Assembly (NCBI GenBank): GCA_003140215.1
Contig: PLJL01000001.1
Coordinates: 453,283-517,282 of the forward strand
Length of the DNA stretch: 64,000 nucleotides
Source of the DNA: Vulcanimicrobiota bacterium
GTDB lineage: Bacteria; Vulcanimicrobiota; Vulcanimicrobiia; Vulcanimicrobiales; Vulcanimicrobiaceae
Reading direction: 5' to 3'
The notes under the pieces were generated by a model. It did not search any database. It saw only the letters and a program-made list of their open reading frames with translations, and was not told the origin of the DNA. The translations under genes were made by a program, and so were the position numbers. Shown here piece by piece: positions 52,332 through 61,015 of this stretch (positions within the stretch are counted from its first letter, which is position 1; the number at the start of each line of letters is the position of its first letter).

Positions 52332-53132
52332 TCAGGCGGCGCCAGTAACCACGAGCGCCGCGTGCAGTGGGCCGTCGCCGTCCGCGATCGCGTCGCGAAG
52401 CTCGCGCGTCGCGCGCATCGGCTCGACGCCGAGAACGCGGTGCAGATAGCTCGCCAGCGCGTCGTACTCCGCGAGCGCCGGCGCCCGCCGGCCCATCCGG
52501 CTGAAGCACGTCATCGCGGCGCGCGTGATCCCTTCGTGGGCGCGGTCGACGGCGATCGCGCGCAGCGCGATGTCGATCGCGGCGGGATAGTCGTGGCGCT
52601 CCATACGCTCGGCGGCGAGCCGCTCGACCATCGTGATGAACGCGCTCTCGTAACGCACGCGCATTGGAGCGACCCAGTCGCCGCCCTCGCCGGCGAGAAA
52701 GGCTCCCTGATACAAATCGACAGCTTCGCGCATCGCGGCGATCGAGCCGTCAGCATAACACGCTTCGAACCTGTCGGCGTCGACCTCCAGGCGGATGGAC
52801 GGATGCCAGGCGTACGACGCGTCGACGAACCGGATCGGATCGAGACCTCCGGTCGCGGTCCGCAGCGTCGCGCGCGCACCGCTCGCCGCGACGTGAAGCC
52901 GGTGCCCCACCGCGTCCGTTTCGAGGTCGGGCCAGAACGCGTAGGCCAACGCGTCGCGCGCGACGGGCGCGTGATGGTATGTGACGAGATATTGTAGGAA
53001 TTCGCGCCCGCGCTGGTGTGCCGGCGTCGCGTCTCGCGGGCCCTCGTCGAGAAACACGAAGTGCCCGAAACATCGGAAACGCAGCGCGACCTCAACTCCG
53101 CCGCAACGTTCTTTGCTGGCGCTCACCCGCAT
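52332..53132 (-). CDS. BTAD/SARP-like transcriptional regulator
   Basis: 266 aa from ATG 53132; the mapped promoter excludes the TTG at 53195. An N-terminal OmpR-like winged helix (LRFRCFGHFVFLDEG, FLQYLVTYHHAPVARDALAY, LRTATG) is followed by a bacterial transcriptional activator domain of TPR-like repeats (VDLYQGAFLAGEGGDWV, AAIDIALRAIAVDRAHEGIT, ALASYLHRVLGVEP). It faces away from the injection system genes and is its best regulator candidate. Confidence 0.85.
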   Translation of the reverse strand: MRVSASKERCGGVEVALRFRCFGHFVFLDEGPRDATPAHQRGREFLQYLVTYHHAPVARDALAYAFWPDLETDAVGHRLHVAASGARATLRTATGGLDPIRFVDASYAWHPSIRLEVDADRFEACYADGSIAAMREAVDLYQGAFLAGEGGDWVAPMRVRYESAFITMVERLAAERMERHDYPAAIDIALRAIAVDRAHEGITRAAMTCFSRMGRRAPALAEYDALASYLHRVLGVEPMRATRELRDAIADGDGPLHAALVVTGAA

Positions 53133-53185
53133 CGGAAAACCCCGATTCCGAAAGAATCGAAAAGCGCTCTGCCAGAGAGTGCTCC

Positions 53186-53214
53186 ATGCTAGCATCGCTT
53201 GGGGATCGAGTCAA
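53186..53214 (-). promoter_or_regulatory. Sigma-70-type promoter of the BTAD regulator
   Basis: On the minus strand TTGACT (53209-53214), 17 bp, TAGCAT (53186-53191), the latter part of the palindrome ATGCTAGCAT. The leader of about 47 nt contains a hairpin CGATTC-TTTCG-GAATCG just before the ATG. Confidence 0.7.
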
Positions 53215-53354
53215 GCGCGTGAGGAGAGAATTGTGAGCGCGGGGTTGGCGCGGTCGCGCATACTCTGGCCGATGCGGAGTCTGCGGCCGCCGCGAACGCG
53301 GTGTTTGAGCGTTTTGTGAGCGCCCGGAGAGCGCGGCGCCGTACGATCCTCGCA

Positions 53355-53374
53355 TCGCCGGCGCGGGCCGGCGA
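53355..53374 (+). promoter_or_regulatory. Hairpin directly before the first injection-system gene
   Basis: TCGCCGGC-GCGG-GCCGGCGA, an 8-bp perfect stem ending 3 nt before the ATG at 53378. It could hide the ribosome binding site or act in transcript control. No -35/-10 pair could be found for this operon. Confidence 0.4.
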
Positions 53375-53377
53375 CGG

Positions 53378-53638
53378 ATGAGCGAACGAATCGGCTTGCT
53401 GCTGCGCTTACGGGGATGCGACGGTGATCTGTGCATCAGGATCGAGACGCTGGACGGCCGCCGCCTGTCGGTGGACGAGTCCAGCCTGACGGCGGTGGTC
53501 TGGCGCGAAGAACCGGACGTTCTCCGTTTCCGTCTCGAGCACGGCTCGACCCATCAGCTAGCATATCTTCAAGGCACCGAGTTGCTCGACTCGCTCGCGA
53601 GTGCGCTCCACCTCATCGTCGCTCCGAACACGAGGTAA
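53378..53638 (+). CDS. Unknown small protein, first gene of the injection-system cluster
   Basis: 86 aa. Soluble, beta-rich (IGLLLRLRGCDGDLCIRIE, LEHGSTHQLAYLQGTELLD). No known family. It is only 3 bp from the next gene and in one run with the sheath and tube genes, so it is likely a structural, assembly or regulatory part of the system. Confidence 0.65.
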   Translation: MSERIGLLLRLRGCDGDLCIRIETLDGRRLSVDESSLTAVVWREEPDVLRFRLEHGSTHQLAYLQGTELLDSLASALHLIVAPNTR

Positions 53639-53641
53639 ACT

Positions 53642-54016
53642 ATGCCGCCTGCCATCAGCGCCGCCGCTACATTCGGGGTGCAGGTCCCAGGAGGGCCGAC
53701 GATCATGGCGTCGTGGACGGTCGCCGCGGACGCGTACGACCGTGTCTCTGCGACGCTCGCCGCGGGCACAAACGGTACCTACGACGTCACCAACGTTTCG
53801 GCAGCCAGCGTGCAGATGCTCGCGATCGTCTCCTCGGCCTACGACCCGCTGATCCTGATCAAGACGCTCTTTGGAGGGTCCATGAAGCTCGACGCTCCGA
53901 TCGTGCTAAGCAGCCCGCAGATCGTCAGCACGTTCGCACCGGCGTCGATCGAGATCGACAACGGCTCGGCGAAGACGGTGACGGTCGACGTGCTCGTGCT
54001 GCGGAAGGCCGTGTGA
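53642..54016 (+). CDS. Unknown protein next to the tail sheath gene
   Basis: 124 aa, beta-rich, Ala/Ser/Val-rich, no signal. Segments: IMASWTVAADAYDRVSATLA, VQMLAIVSSAYDPLILIKTL and IEIDNGSAKTVTVDVLVLR. Its stop is 1 bp before the sheath start. It could be a tail-fibre, decoration or tube-related protein. I do not recognise it. Confidence 0.7.
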   Translation: MPPAISAAATFGVQVPGGPTIMASWTVAADAYDRVSATLAAGTNGTYDVTNVSAASVQMLAIVSSAYDPLILIKTLFGGSMKLDAPIVLSSPQIVSTFAPASIEIDNGSAKTVTVDVLVLRKAV

Positions 54017-54017
54017 G

Positions 54018-55664
54018 ATGCCGCTGACGTTGACCTATCCCGGCGTCTACGTCCAGGAACTGCCGAGCTCCGTCCACACGATCGTCGGCGTCCCGACCGC
54101 GGTCGCCGCGTTCGTCGGGCGCGCGCGGCGCGGACCGCTCAACGTCCCGGTTCGGATCGGTTCTTTCGCGCAGTTCGAGCGCGCGTTCGGGGCGCTGTGG
54201 CAGCAGTCGGAGCTGGGCTACTGCGTGAAGCAGTACTTCGACAACGGCGGCAACGACGCGGTCGTCGTGCGCACCGTCACGGCCGCCGATCTCGCGACGT
54301 TCACCGGCGTGCCGCCGACGATCGCGGTCGCGACCAACGGCGCGGGGCCGCCGCTCACCCTCCAAGCGCGCAGCCCTGGCCTGTGGTTCGGCCCGAGCAG
54401 CTTCCGCGCCGACGTCGACTGGAACACGCGGCGGGTCGGAACGCCCCCGAACCCGGACGCGACCGTCTTCAACCTCAAGCTCACGCTCACCGAGATCGAT
54501 CCGATCAGCGGCGCGACGAGCACGACGGTCGAGTCGTATCAGAACCTCTCGTACGACCCCACCGCGCCGACGTACGTCGGCGACGTGCTCGCCAACGACT
54601 CGCGGTTCGTCTTCGCCGCGAACTCGCGCAACCCAGCCGATCCGAACTTCCTTACCCCAGCCTCGCGCGCGGACGTGCTGGGGACGCCGTACACGACGGT
54701 CTCGGCGCTCAGCGACGGCAGCCCGCTGGCGTGGACGGACATCACCGGCGACCCCGCCGCGAAGACCGGGATGTTCGCGTTAGCGGACGCCGACATCTTC
54801 ACGATGATCATGATCCCACCGCCGTCACCAGACGAGAACGCCGCGCGCATCAACGACCTGCTGAACTCGGCGGCGTGGGGCGCGATCGCGGCGTTCGCGG
54901 CGAGCCGGCACGCGGTCGCGTACATCGATCCGCCGGCGCCACCCACCTGGGGCGACGAGCCGGCGGTGTACTCGGCGGTCTCCGCCCTGGGAAACGCACT
55001 CGACCCGGTGCGCTTCGACAACACCGCGTTGTACTACCCGTGGATATGGTACGCCGATCCGCTCAACGGAGGGCGGCCGCGGCTGTTCCCGCCGTCGGCC
55101 TCGGCGATGGGCGTCGCCGCGCGGATCGACGGAACGCGCGGCGTCTGGAAAGCGCCGGCCGGCGAAGAGGCCAAGCTCGTCGGCGCGCAACAGCTCGCCT
55201 ATCGCATGACCGACAGCGAGAACGGTGAGCTCAACCCGCTCGCGATCAACTGCCTGCGCACGTTCCCGATCATCGGCAGCGTCGTGTGGGGCGCGCGGAC
55301 GCTTGTCGGCGCCGACTCCGAAGGCTCGCAGTGGAAATATCTGCCGGTCCGCCGCACGGCCTACTTCATCGAGGAGACGCTCTACCGCGCGCTCGGATGG
55401 GTGGTCTTCGAGCCCAACGACGAGCCGCTGTGGTCGCAGATCCGGCTCAACGTCGGCGCGTTCATGCGGTCGCTGTTCCGGCAGGGCGCGTTCCAAGGCG
55501 CGACGCCGGCGCAGGCGTACTTCGTCCGCTGCAACTCCGACACGACGACCGCGCTCGACCAGGACCTTGGCATCGTCAACGTCGTGGTCGGGTTCGCGCC
55601 GCTCAAACCGGCCGAGTTCGTCGTCATCAAGATCACTCAAATCGCGGGTCAGATCCAGACCTGA
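54018..55664 (+). CDS. Contractile tail sheath protein
   Basis: 548 aa. The N-terminus LTYPGVYVQELPSSVHTI, then GVPTAVAAFVGRARRGPLN is the hallmark of phage and eCIS sheath subunits, and the C-terminal domain (NVGAFMRSLFRQGAFQGATP, ALDQDLGIVNVVVGFAPLKP, AEFVVIKITQ) forms the handshake strands. A sheath contracts to drive the inner tube into a target. There is only one sheath gene here, unlike the three of Photorhabdus PVCs. Confidence 0.95.
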   Translation: MPLTLTYPGVYVQELPSSVHTIVGVPTAVAAFVGRARRGPLNVPVRIGSFAQFERAFGALWQQSELGYCVKQYFDNGGNDAVVVRTVTAADLATFTGVPPTIAVATNGAGPPLTLQARSPGLWFGPSSFRADVDWNTRRVGTPPNPDATVFNLKLTLTEIDPISGATSTTVESYQNLSYDPTAPTYVGDVLANDSRFVFAANSRNPADPNFLTPASRADVLGTPYTTVSALSDGSPLAWTDITGDPAAKTGMFALADADIFTMIMIPPPSPDENAARINDLLNSAAWGAIAAFAASRHAVAYIDPPAPPTWGDEPAVYSAVSALGNALDPVRFDNTALYYPWIWYADPLNGGRPRLFPPSASAMGVAARIDGTRGVWKAPAGEEAKLVGAQQLAYRMTDSENGELNPLAINCLRTFPIIGSVVWGARTLVGADSEGSQWKYLPVRRTAYFIEETLYRALGWVVFEPNDEPLWSQIRLNVGAFMRSLFRQGAFQGATPAQAYFVRCNSDTTTALDQDLGIVNVVVGFAPLKPAEFVVIKITQIAGQIQT

Positions 55665-55675
55665 GGAGCATTGCG

Positions 55676-56185
55676 ATGGCGCAGTTCACGGCGAATGCCG
55701 TCTACCGGTTCGACCCGTACAAGAATTTCAAGTTCAAGCTGAAGTGGGACGGCCAGTACGTCGCCGGACTCTCGAAGATGACGCCGCTCAAGCGAACGAC
55801 GGAGGTCATCAAGCACCGCGAGGGCGGCGACCCGTCGTCGAGCCACAAGGCGCCGGGCCGAACCGAGTACGACAGCATCACGCTGTCGCGCGGCGTCACG
55901 TTCGACACCGCGTTCGAAGAGTGGGCGAACCTGGTGTTCCTGCACGGCGCCGGTCCCGGCGCCGAGGCGCAGCTCAAGAGCATGCGCAAAGATCTGTACC
56001 TCGAGATCAACGACGAAGCCGGCACGAAGGTGATCGCGTACAACATCTACCGCGCATGGGTCAGCGAGTACGTCGCGGTGCCCGAGCTCGACGCCAACGC
56101 GAACGCCGTCGCGATCGCGACGATCAAGATCGAGTGCGAGGGATTCGAGCGGGATGTCACGGTCACCGAGCCGACCGAGACCTGA
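55676..56185 (+). CDS. Tail tube protein (T4 gp19-like)
   Basis: 169 aa from ATG 55676. FDPYKNFKFKLKWDGQYVAG, LSKMTPLKRTTEVIKHREGG, RTEYDSITLSRGVTFDTAFE and EWANLVFLHG are the signature of gp19-family inner-tube proteins of eCIS and phage tails. It polymerises inside the sheath to make the needle. 11 bp after the sheath gene. A second, specialised tube gene is not seen in the window. Confidence 0.94.
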   Translation: MAQFTANAVYRFDPYKNFKFKLKWDGQYVAGLSKMTPLKRTTEVIKHREGGDPSSSHKAPGRTEYDSITLSRGVTFDTAFEEWANLVFLHGAGPGAEAQLKSMRKDLYLEINDEAGTKVIAYNIYRAWVSEYVAVPELDANANAVAIATIKIECEGFERDVTVTEPTET

Positions 56186-56213
56186 GCGCGGCGGACGCCT
56201 TCCGGTCGGCGTC

Positions 56214-56918
56214 GTGCGCGGCCGCCGGCTCGAGCGCTCGTTCGCGCTCGCGCCGCCGGCGGCGGACGCCGCGCTGCTCGCGCTCGACTTCACCCGACCG
56301 CGGGAAGCGCTGCTCAGCGACGCGCTCGCGCTGGTCATCGAACGCGTCGGCCGCGTCGAGCGCCCCGGCGCGGAGGTGCTCCACGCGCTGACGCTTGCCG
56401 ATCGTCACGCGCTCGTCCGCGACGCGCTCGTCGTGAGCGGCCGCCCGGCGATCGACGCCGTCGCCACGTGCGACGGCTGCGGTAAGCAGTTCGAGCTCGC
56501 GTTCGATCTGTGCGCCGTCGTGCTGCCGAACGTCGATCCCCGCACGACCGCCGTCCGCCTCCCGACGGCGGCCGACGTCGAGCGCGCGCGCGACGATCTC
56601 GACCTGCTCGCCGCGCTGTTGCAATGCAGCCGGAACGGCGCGGAGCGCGCTCGCGAGAGCGCAGAGGATATGATCGCCGGCGCGGACCCGCTCGGCACGC
56701 TGGTCATCGAGAGCGCCTGTCCGGAGTGCGGTGCCTCCGTCCGCGCGGAAGCGGACCTGGCCGGGTCGTGGCTGGAGACCCTGCGCCGCCGAGCGTCGGC
56801 GCTGATCGACGACGTGCACGTGCTCGCGACGCGCTATCACTGGAGCGAGTCGGAGATCCTCGCGCTCCCCGCGTCGCGACGCATCGCGTACCTGGAGCTG
56901 ATCGAGGCGGAGCGGTGA
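56214..56918 (+). CDS. Zinc-ribbon protein of contractile injection systems
   Basis: 234 aa from GTG 56214. Two CxxC pairs (C86/C89 in TCDGCGKQFEL, C169/C172 in ACPECGASVRA) make one zinc-ribbon-like site. The C-terminus ATRYHWSESEILALPASRR then IAYLELIE is common in tail/eCIS proteins placed behind the tube gene and likened to T4 gp26/gp51-type baseplate hub chaperones. The exact role is inferred from context. GTGA overlap with the next gene. Confidence 0.75.
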   Translation: MRGRRLERSFALAPPAADAALLALDFTRPREALLSDALALVIERVGRVERPGAEVLHALTLADRHALVRDALVVSGRPAIDAVATCDGCGKQFELAFDLCAVVLPNVDPRTTAVRLPTAADVERARDDLDLLAALLQCSRNGAERARESAEDMIAGADPLGTLVIESACPECGASVRAEADLAGSWLETLRRRASALIDDVHVLATRYHWSESEILALPASRRIAYLELIEAER

Positions 56919-57748
56919 AGGGATACCTCGCGCACGTCGTCGCGCGCGCGCACTCCGCGCCGCTCGGTGTGCGAGCGGTTCAGTACGCGTTCGAGCGCGT
57001 CGCCGAGGTCGATGCGGCGCTGCCTGCCGCCCCTGCGCCGGCTCGCGCGTTGTCGTTGCCGTCCCCGCGAGGCGAGCGCGCGGGGACCGCGCTGCGGCTG
57101 CACGCGGCGCCGGCTCCCGATCCCGTGCGCGAGGTCGTGCGCCTCGTCGAACGCTCGACGCCGCCGGCCGCTCGCGCATCGGCGCCGCCGGCGCGCTCAA
57201 CACCCGCGCCGCCGGCGGAGGTGGTGGCGTCGCGCACGCGGCCGGCCGAGGCGGCGTCATCACGGGCGGAGCGCGCGAGCGCTGCCGCCGCGCAGGAGCC
57301 CGCGCCGGCGCCGGTTTCGCGGCGCATCGAGCGTGCGCCGTCGCGCGCGCCGAGCCGCGCGGTCGACGCCGCGGCCCGCGAGCGCACCATCGTCGAAGAG
57401 CGCACGATCGTGGTGGACCGCGAGGTCGAAGCGGTCGCCGCGGCGAGCGCCGTCGAGGAACCCGCGCGGTGCGCGCAGCGCGCCGCCGCCTCGCCGACGA
57501 TTCGCGTCGTCGTCCCGGCGGACGCGCGCGGGCTCGGCGGCGACGTGACCGGCGCGATCGAGCGCGCGGCGCGCGAGGCCACGCGGCGGCAGCTCGGCGC
57601 GCTCGGCGACGTCGAGCGGCGGACCCTCGACGTGCGGATCGAGCGGGTCGACGTGCACCTCCCCGCCGCACCCGCCGCCGCACCGCCACCGGCGAGCGCA
57701 CCGGCGACCGCGTCCGGCGTGCTCGCGCGCAGCCTGTCGCGCTTCTGA
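56915..57748 (+). CDS. Pro/Ala/Arg-rich protein of the injection system, unknown
   Basis: 277 aa from GTG. A short conserved-looking start (KGYLAHVVARAHSAPLGVRA) is followed by about 150 residues of low-complexity Pro/Ala/Arg/Glu (with RTIVEERTIVVDREVEAVAA), a possible coiled-coil stretch (GDVTGAIERAAREATRRQLG), and RTLDVRIERVDVHLPA near the C-terminus. Many eCIS clusters carry such a long disordered protein at this place. No function is assigned. Confidence 0.7.
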   Translation: MKGYLAHVVARAHSAPLGVRAVQYAFERVAEVDAALPAAPAPARALSLPSPRGERAGTALRLHAAPAPDPVREVVRLVERSTPPAARASAPPARSTPAPPAEVVASRTRPAEAASSRAERASAAAAQEPAPAPVSRRIERAPSRAPSRAVDAAARERTIVEERTIVVDREVEAVAAASAVEEPARCAQRAAASPTIRVVVPADARGLGGDVTGAIERAAREATRRQLGALGDVERRTLDVRIERVDVHLPAAPAAAPPPASAPATASGVLARSLSRF

Positions 57749-57755
57749 GATCGCC

Positions 57756-59054
57756 GTGGCGCTCAGCGATGCCTTGTCCCGCGTTTCAACCACCCTCGCC
57801 GATCTGCTGACCGACCGGATGGATCGCGTCGAGCCGATCTCGTTCGGGCCTCCGAAGCTCGACCCGGGGGCGATGGCCGGACCGCGGCTCAACCTGTTCC
57901 TGTTCCGCATCCACGAGAACCCCGCGTTCCGCAACGACGAGGACCCGCGTGTGGCGACGCCCGGCGTGCCCGGGCACCCGCCGCTCGCGCTGCAGCTCTC
58001 GTACCTGCTGACGAGCTACGGCGGACAGCCGGCCGGCGTGAACGCTCTCAGCGCCGACAGCATGATGGATCTGGACGCGCAGTACATCCTCGCCGACGCG
58101 ATGCGCGTACTCCACGACATCCCGATCGTGACCCGCTCGACGCCCCGCGTACGGATGCTCCATCCGGATCCGGTGATCCTCGATCCCGGGCTGCGCGCCG
58201 AGTACGAGTCGCTGCGCATCTCGCCGATCACCCTGACGATCGACGATCTGGCGAAGCTGTGGACCGCGTTCAAGGACGAGTTCCAGCGCTCGGTCGCATA
58301 CGAGGTCTCGATCGTCCGCATCGAGACCGTCAAGCCGCGTGCGAGCGCCCAGCCGGTGCTCGTACGTCACGTCGCCGCGCGCGGCGGCATCCACTTCGCT
58401 CCGGTGATCCAGCGCATCGATCCGCCAGCGGTCGTCGCACAGGAGCAGGCGACCATCACCGGGACGGGCCTGGGCGCGATGACGCTGATCGTGAGCGACG
58501 CGCTCGGCACCGGCTTCCCGCTGCAGCCTCGCACGATCAACGTCGTCCCAGACCTCGCCACCGGTGCGCTGCGGTTCGCGATCCCGAACGATCCCGCGCA
58601 TTTCATGCCGGGGCGCAAGAGCATCGCGGCGCGCGTCGTCGATCCGGCGACGGGGCACGCGATCACCTCGGACGCGTTCGAGCTCGTGCTGCTGCCCGAC
58701 GTGACGGCGCTTTCGATCAACGCCTCGAAATTCGACGGGACGCAGGTGACGATCACCGGGAGTCTACTCGGCCACGCTCCGCCGCCCGACTTGCCGACCG
58801 ATCCGCTGATCCCGGTCGTGCTCTTCGGCGACTATCCGATCCCGCGCGCCGACACCGACTTCTCGAACTTGGGCGCCGCTACGCCGAAGATCACCGTAAC
58901 GCTCAATGCGCCCGACCCGCTCGGGCCGCAGCCGCCGGTCGGCCGGACCGTCCCGATTCGCGTGCGCGTGAACGGAGCCGAGAGCCGCACGTGGACGGTC
59001 GTGAACGGTCGCCCCGTCCCTCGCGCCGCCGTGCAGTACACGGTGCAACCCTGA
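57756..59054 (+). CDS. DUF4255 (Pvc16 N-terminal) tail cap protein with IPT/TIG-like domains
   Basis: 432 aa. N-terminal DUF4255 (about 1-185): LSRVSTTLADLLTDRMDRVE, PRLNLFLFRIHENPAFRND, LALQLSYLLTSYGGQ and WTAFKDEFQRSVAYEVSIVR. This domain defines the Pvc16/Afp16 cap that ends tube and sheath growth. Two Ig-like repeats follow (RIDPPAVVAQEQATITGTG; LSINASKFDGTQVTITGSLL). TGATG overlap with the ATPase. Confidence 0.92.
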   Translation: MALSDALSRVSTTLADLLTDRMDRVEPISFGPPKLDPGAMAGPRLNLFLFRIHENPAFRNDEDPRVATPGVPGHPPLALQLSYLLTSYGGQPAGVNALSADSMMDLDAQYILADAMRVLHDIPIVTRSTPRVRMLHPDPVILDPGLRAEYESLRISPITLTIDDLAKLWTAFKDEFQRSVAYEVSIVRIETVKPRASAQPVLVRHVAARGGIHFAPVIQRIDPPAVVAQEQATITGTGLGAMTLIVSDALGTGFPLQPRTINVVPDLATGALRFAIPNDPAHFMPGRKSIAARVVDPATGHAITSDAFELVLLPDVTALSINASKFDGTQVTITGSLLGHAPPPDLPTDPLIPVVLFGDYPIPRADTDFSNLGAATPKITVTLNAPDPLGPQPPVGRTVPIRVRVNGAESRTWTVVNGRPVPRAAVQYTVQP

Positions 59055-61015
59055 TGGTCGCGCAGGCAGTGTTCGCGGCCGACAACGGGGCGTATTTGCA
59101 AGCGCAGCTCGACCGCGTACGCGCGCTGCTCGCCGGCGCTGAGCGGGACGACCGTCTGCGGACCGAGCGCATCGTCGATGCGATGGAGACATCGTGCGCG
59201 GACGGCGCCTTGCGCCTCCCGCGCCTCGCGCGGATCTTCCGCCTCGACCCGTTCGAACGCGACCTGCTCCTGCTTGCGGCGTGCGCCGACCTCGACGAGG
59301 GGGCCGGTGACGCGATAGCGGCGGCGCAGCGCTCATCGACGTTCTGGCCGACGATCGCGCTGGGCTGGCGGCTGTTCTGCGCCGGCGACGGCCAACGGAT
59401 CGCGAGCCGCGACGCGCTGCGAGCCGACGCGCCGCTGTGGCGCTACCGGCTGCTCGAGACGGTGAACGAAGGCGATCCGCTGCCGGACCGCATCGTGCGC
59501 GTCGATCGCCGGATCGCCGACGAGATCGCCGGTCGCGGCGCGCCCGACGGCCGTCTCGTGCCGTTCCTGATCCCGGCGCCGGCGATCTCGCGCGTCGATC
59601 AGACGGTCGTGCGTGCGCTGGCGCAGCGTCTGCGCGACGCCGTCGCGCGGCCCGACGCGCCGCTGCTAGTCGACCTGCGCGACGCGAGCGCCGACGACGC
59701 GCGCGCGCTGGCGGCCGCCGTGCTCGCGCAACTCGGCCTGCCGCTGCTCGCGGTTTCCGCGCCGTCGTTTCCGCACGAGCTCACGATGCTGCTCGCCCGC
59801 GAGACGCTGCTGCTCCCGGCCGGCGTGCTCGTCGCCGATCTCGACGGCTGCGAGCGCTGCGACGAACGCTGGTCGGCGCTCGCGCTGGGCGGGCCGCTGG
59901 TCTTCGTCAGCGGGACGGCGACGGTTGCGCTCCCGGCCGCGCTGCGCGCGATGCGCAGGGTCACGGTCGCCGTCGAGCCACCGGAACGCGCCGAGCGCGC
60001 AGCGCTGTGGACGCTCGCGCTCGGCGTAACCGAACCGCCGCACGATGCGGAAGCGGTCGAGGCCGTCGCCGAGCGGTTCGAGCTCGGCACCGGCGAGATC
60101 GTGCGCGCCGCCGCCGACGCCGTCGAAGCGGCCGCGCTACGCGGCGAAGCGCCGACGCTCGGTGACCTGTGCACCGGCGCCGCGCGGACATTCGAGCACA
60201 AGATGCACGATCTCGCGCAGCGGCTCGTCCCTGCGTTCGACTGGGACGATCTGCTCCTCCCCGACGAGACGCACGCGAAGCTGCGCGAGCTGGTCGATCA
60301 AGAGCGCGCGCAGACGCGCGTCCTGGACGAGTACGGTTTTCGCGCGCGGCTCTCACGCGGCCGCGCGGTGACGGCGCTCTTTGCCGGGCCGAGCGGGACG
60401 GGCAAGACGATGGCGTCCGAGGTGATCGCGCGCGCGATCGGCCGCGAGCTGTATCGCGTCGACCTCGCGCGCGTCGTGAGCAAGTACATCGGCGAAACGG
60501 AGAAGAACCTGCGCACGGTCTTCCGCGAAGCGGAGCGCGCGCGCTGCGTCGTCCTGTTCGACGAAGCGGACGCGCTGTTCGGCAAACGCACGCAAGTGCG
60601 CGACAGCCGCGACCGCTACGCGAACCTCGAGGTCAGCTACCTGCTGCAGCTGATGGAAGAGGCGGAGCGCGCCGTGCTGCTGCTCGCGACGAATCGCCGC
60701 GAGGCTATCGACGAAGCGTTCCTGCGCCGCTTCCGCTTCGTCGTTGAGTTCCCGGCGCCGGCAACCGATCTGCGCCGCACGCTGTGGCAGCGCAGCTTTC
60801 CGCAGGGCCCCGTCGAGGCGCTCAACGTCGAGGTACTGGCGGAACGCCTGATGCTCAGCCCCGCCGGCATCAAGAGCATCGCGCTCGCCGCGACGTTCCT
60901 CGCCGCGAGCGACGGCGAGCCCGTCCGCCCGCGGCACGTCGCGCACGCGACGCGGCGCGAGCTCGAGAAGATGGGGCGTCCCGCACCGTTCGCCGACGCT
61001 GAGCTCGAGCGATGA
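59054..61015 (+). CDS. AAA+ ATPase of the injection system (Pvc15/Afp15-like)
   Basis: 653 aa. The N-terminal half has a degenerate AAA-like part (LVDLRDASADDARALAAAVL). The C-terminal AAA+ module has Walker A GPSGTGKT (445-452), Walker B VVLFDEADALFG (499-510), sensor LLLATNRREAIDEAFLRRF and a winged-helix-like end. Such ATPases are always present in eCIS clusters and are thought to load cargo or help assembly. Overlaps the neighbours by TGATG and ATGA. Confidence 0.94.
   Translation: MVAQAVFAADNGAYLQAQLDRVRALLAGAERDDRLRTERIVDAMETSCADGALRLPRLARIFRLDPFERDLLLLAACADLDEGAGDAIAAAQRSSTFWPTIALGWRLFCAGDGQRIASRDALRADAPLWRYRLLETVNEGDPLPDRIVRVDRRIADEIAGRGAPDGRLVPFLIPAPAISRVDQTVVRALAQRLRDAVARPDAPLLVDLRDASADDARALAAAVLAQLGLPLLAVSAPSFPHELTMLLARETLLLPAGVLVADLDGCERCDERWSALALGGPLVFVSGTATVALPAALRAMRRVTVAVEPPERAERAALWTLALGVTEPPHDAEAVEAVAERFELGTGEIVRAAADAVEAAALRGEAPTLGDLCTGAARTFEHKMHDLAQRLVPAFDWDDLLLPDETHAKLRELVDQERAQTRVLDEYGFRARLSRGRAVTALFAGPSGTGKTMASEVIARAIGRELYRVDLARVVSKYIGETEKNLRTVFREAERARCVVLFDEADALFGKRTQVRDSRDRYANLEVSYLLQLMEEAERAVLLLATNRREAIDEAFLRRFRFVVEFPAPATDLRRTLWQRSFPQGPVEALNVEVLAERLMLSPAGIKSIALAATFLAASDGEPVRPRHVAHATRRELEKMGRPAPFADAELER

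Noticed and set aside
53378..61015. Prophage interpretation of the sheath and tube genes
   Set aside because: No capsid, portal, terminase, integrase or lysis genes seen, and DUF4255, AAA+ ATPase and DUF4157 are eCIS hallmarks.
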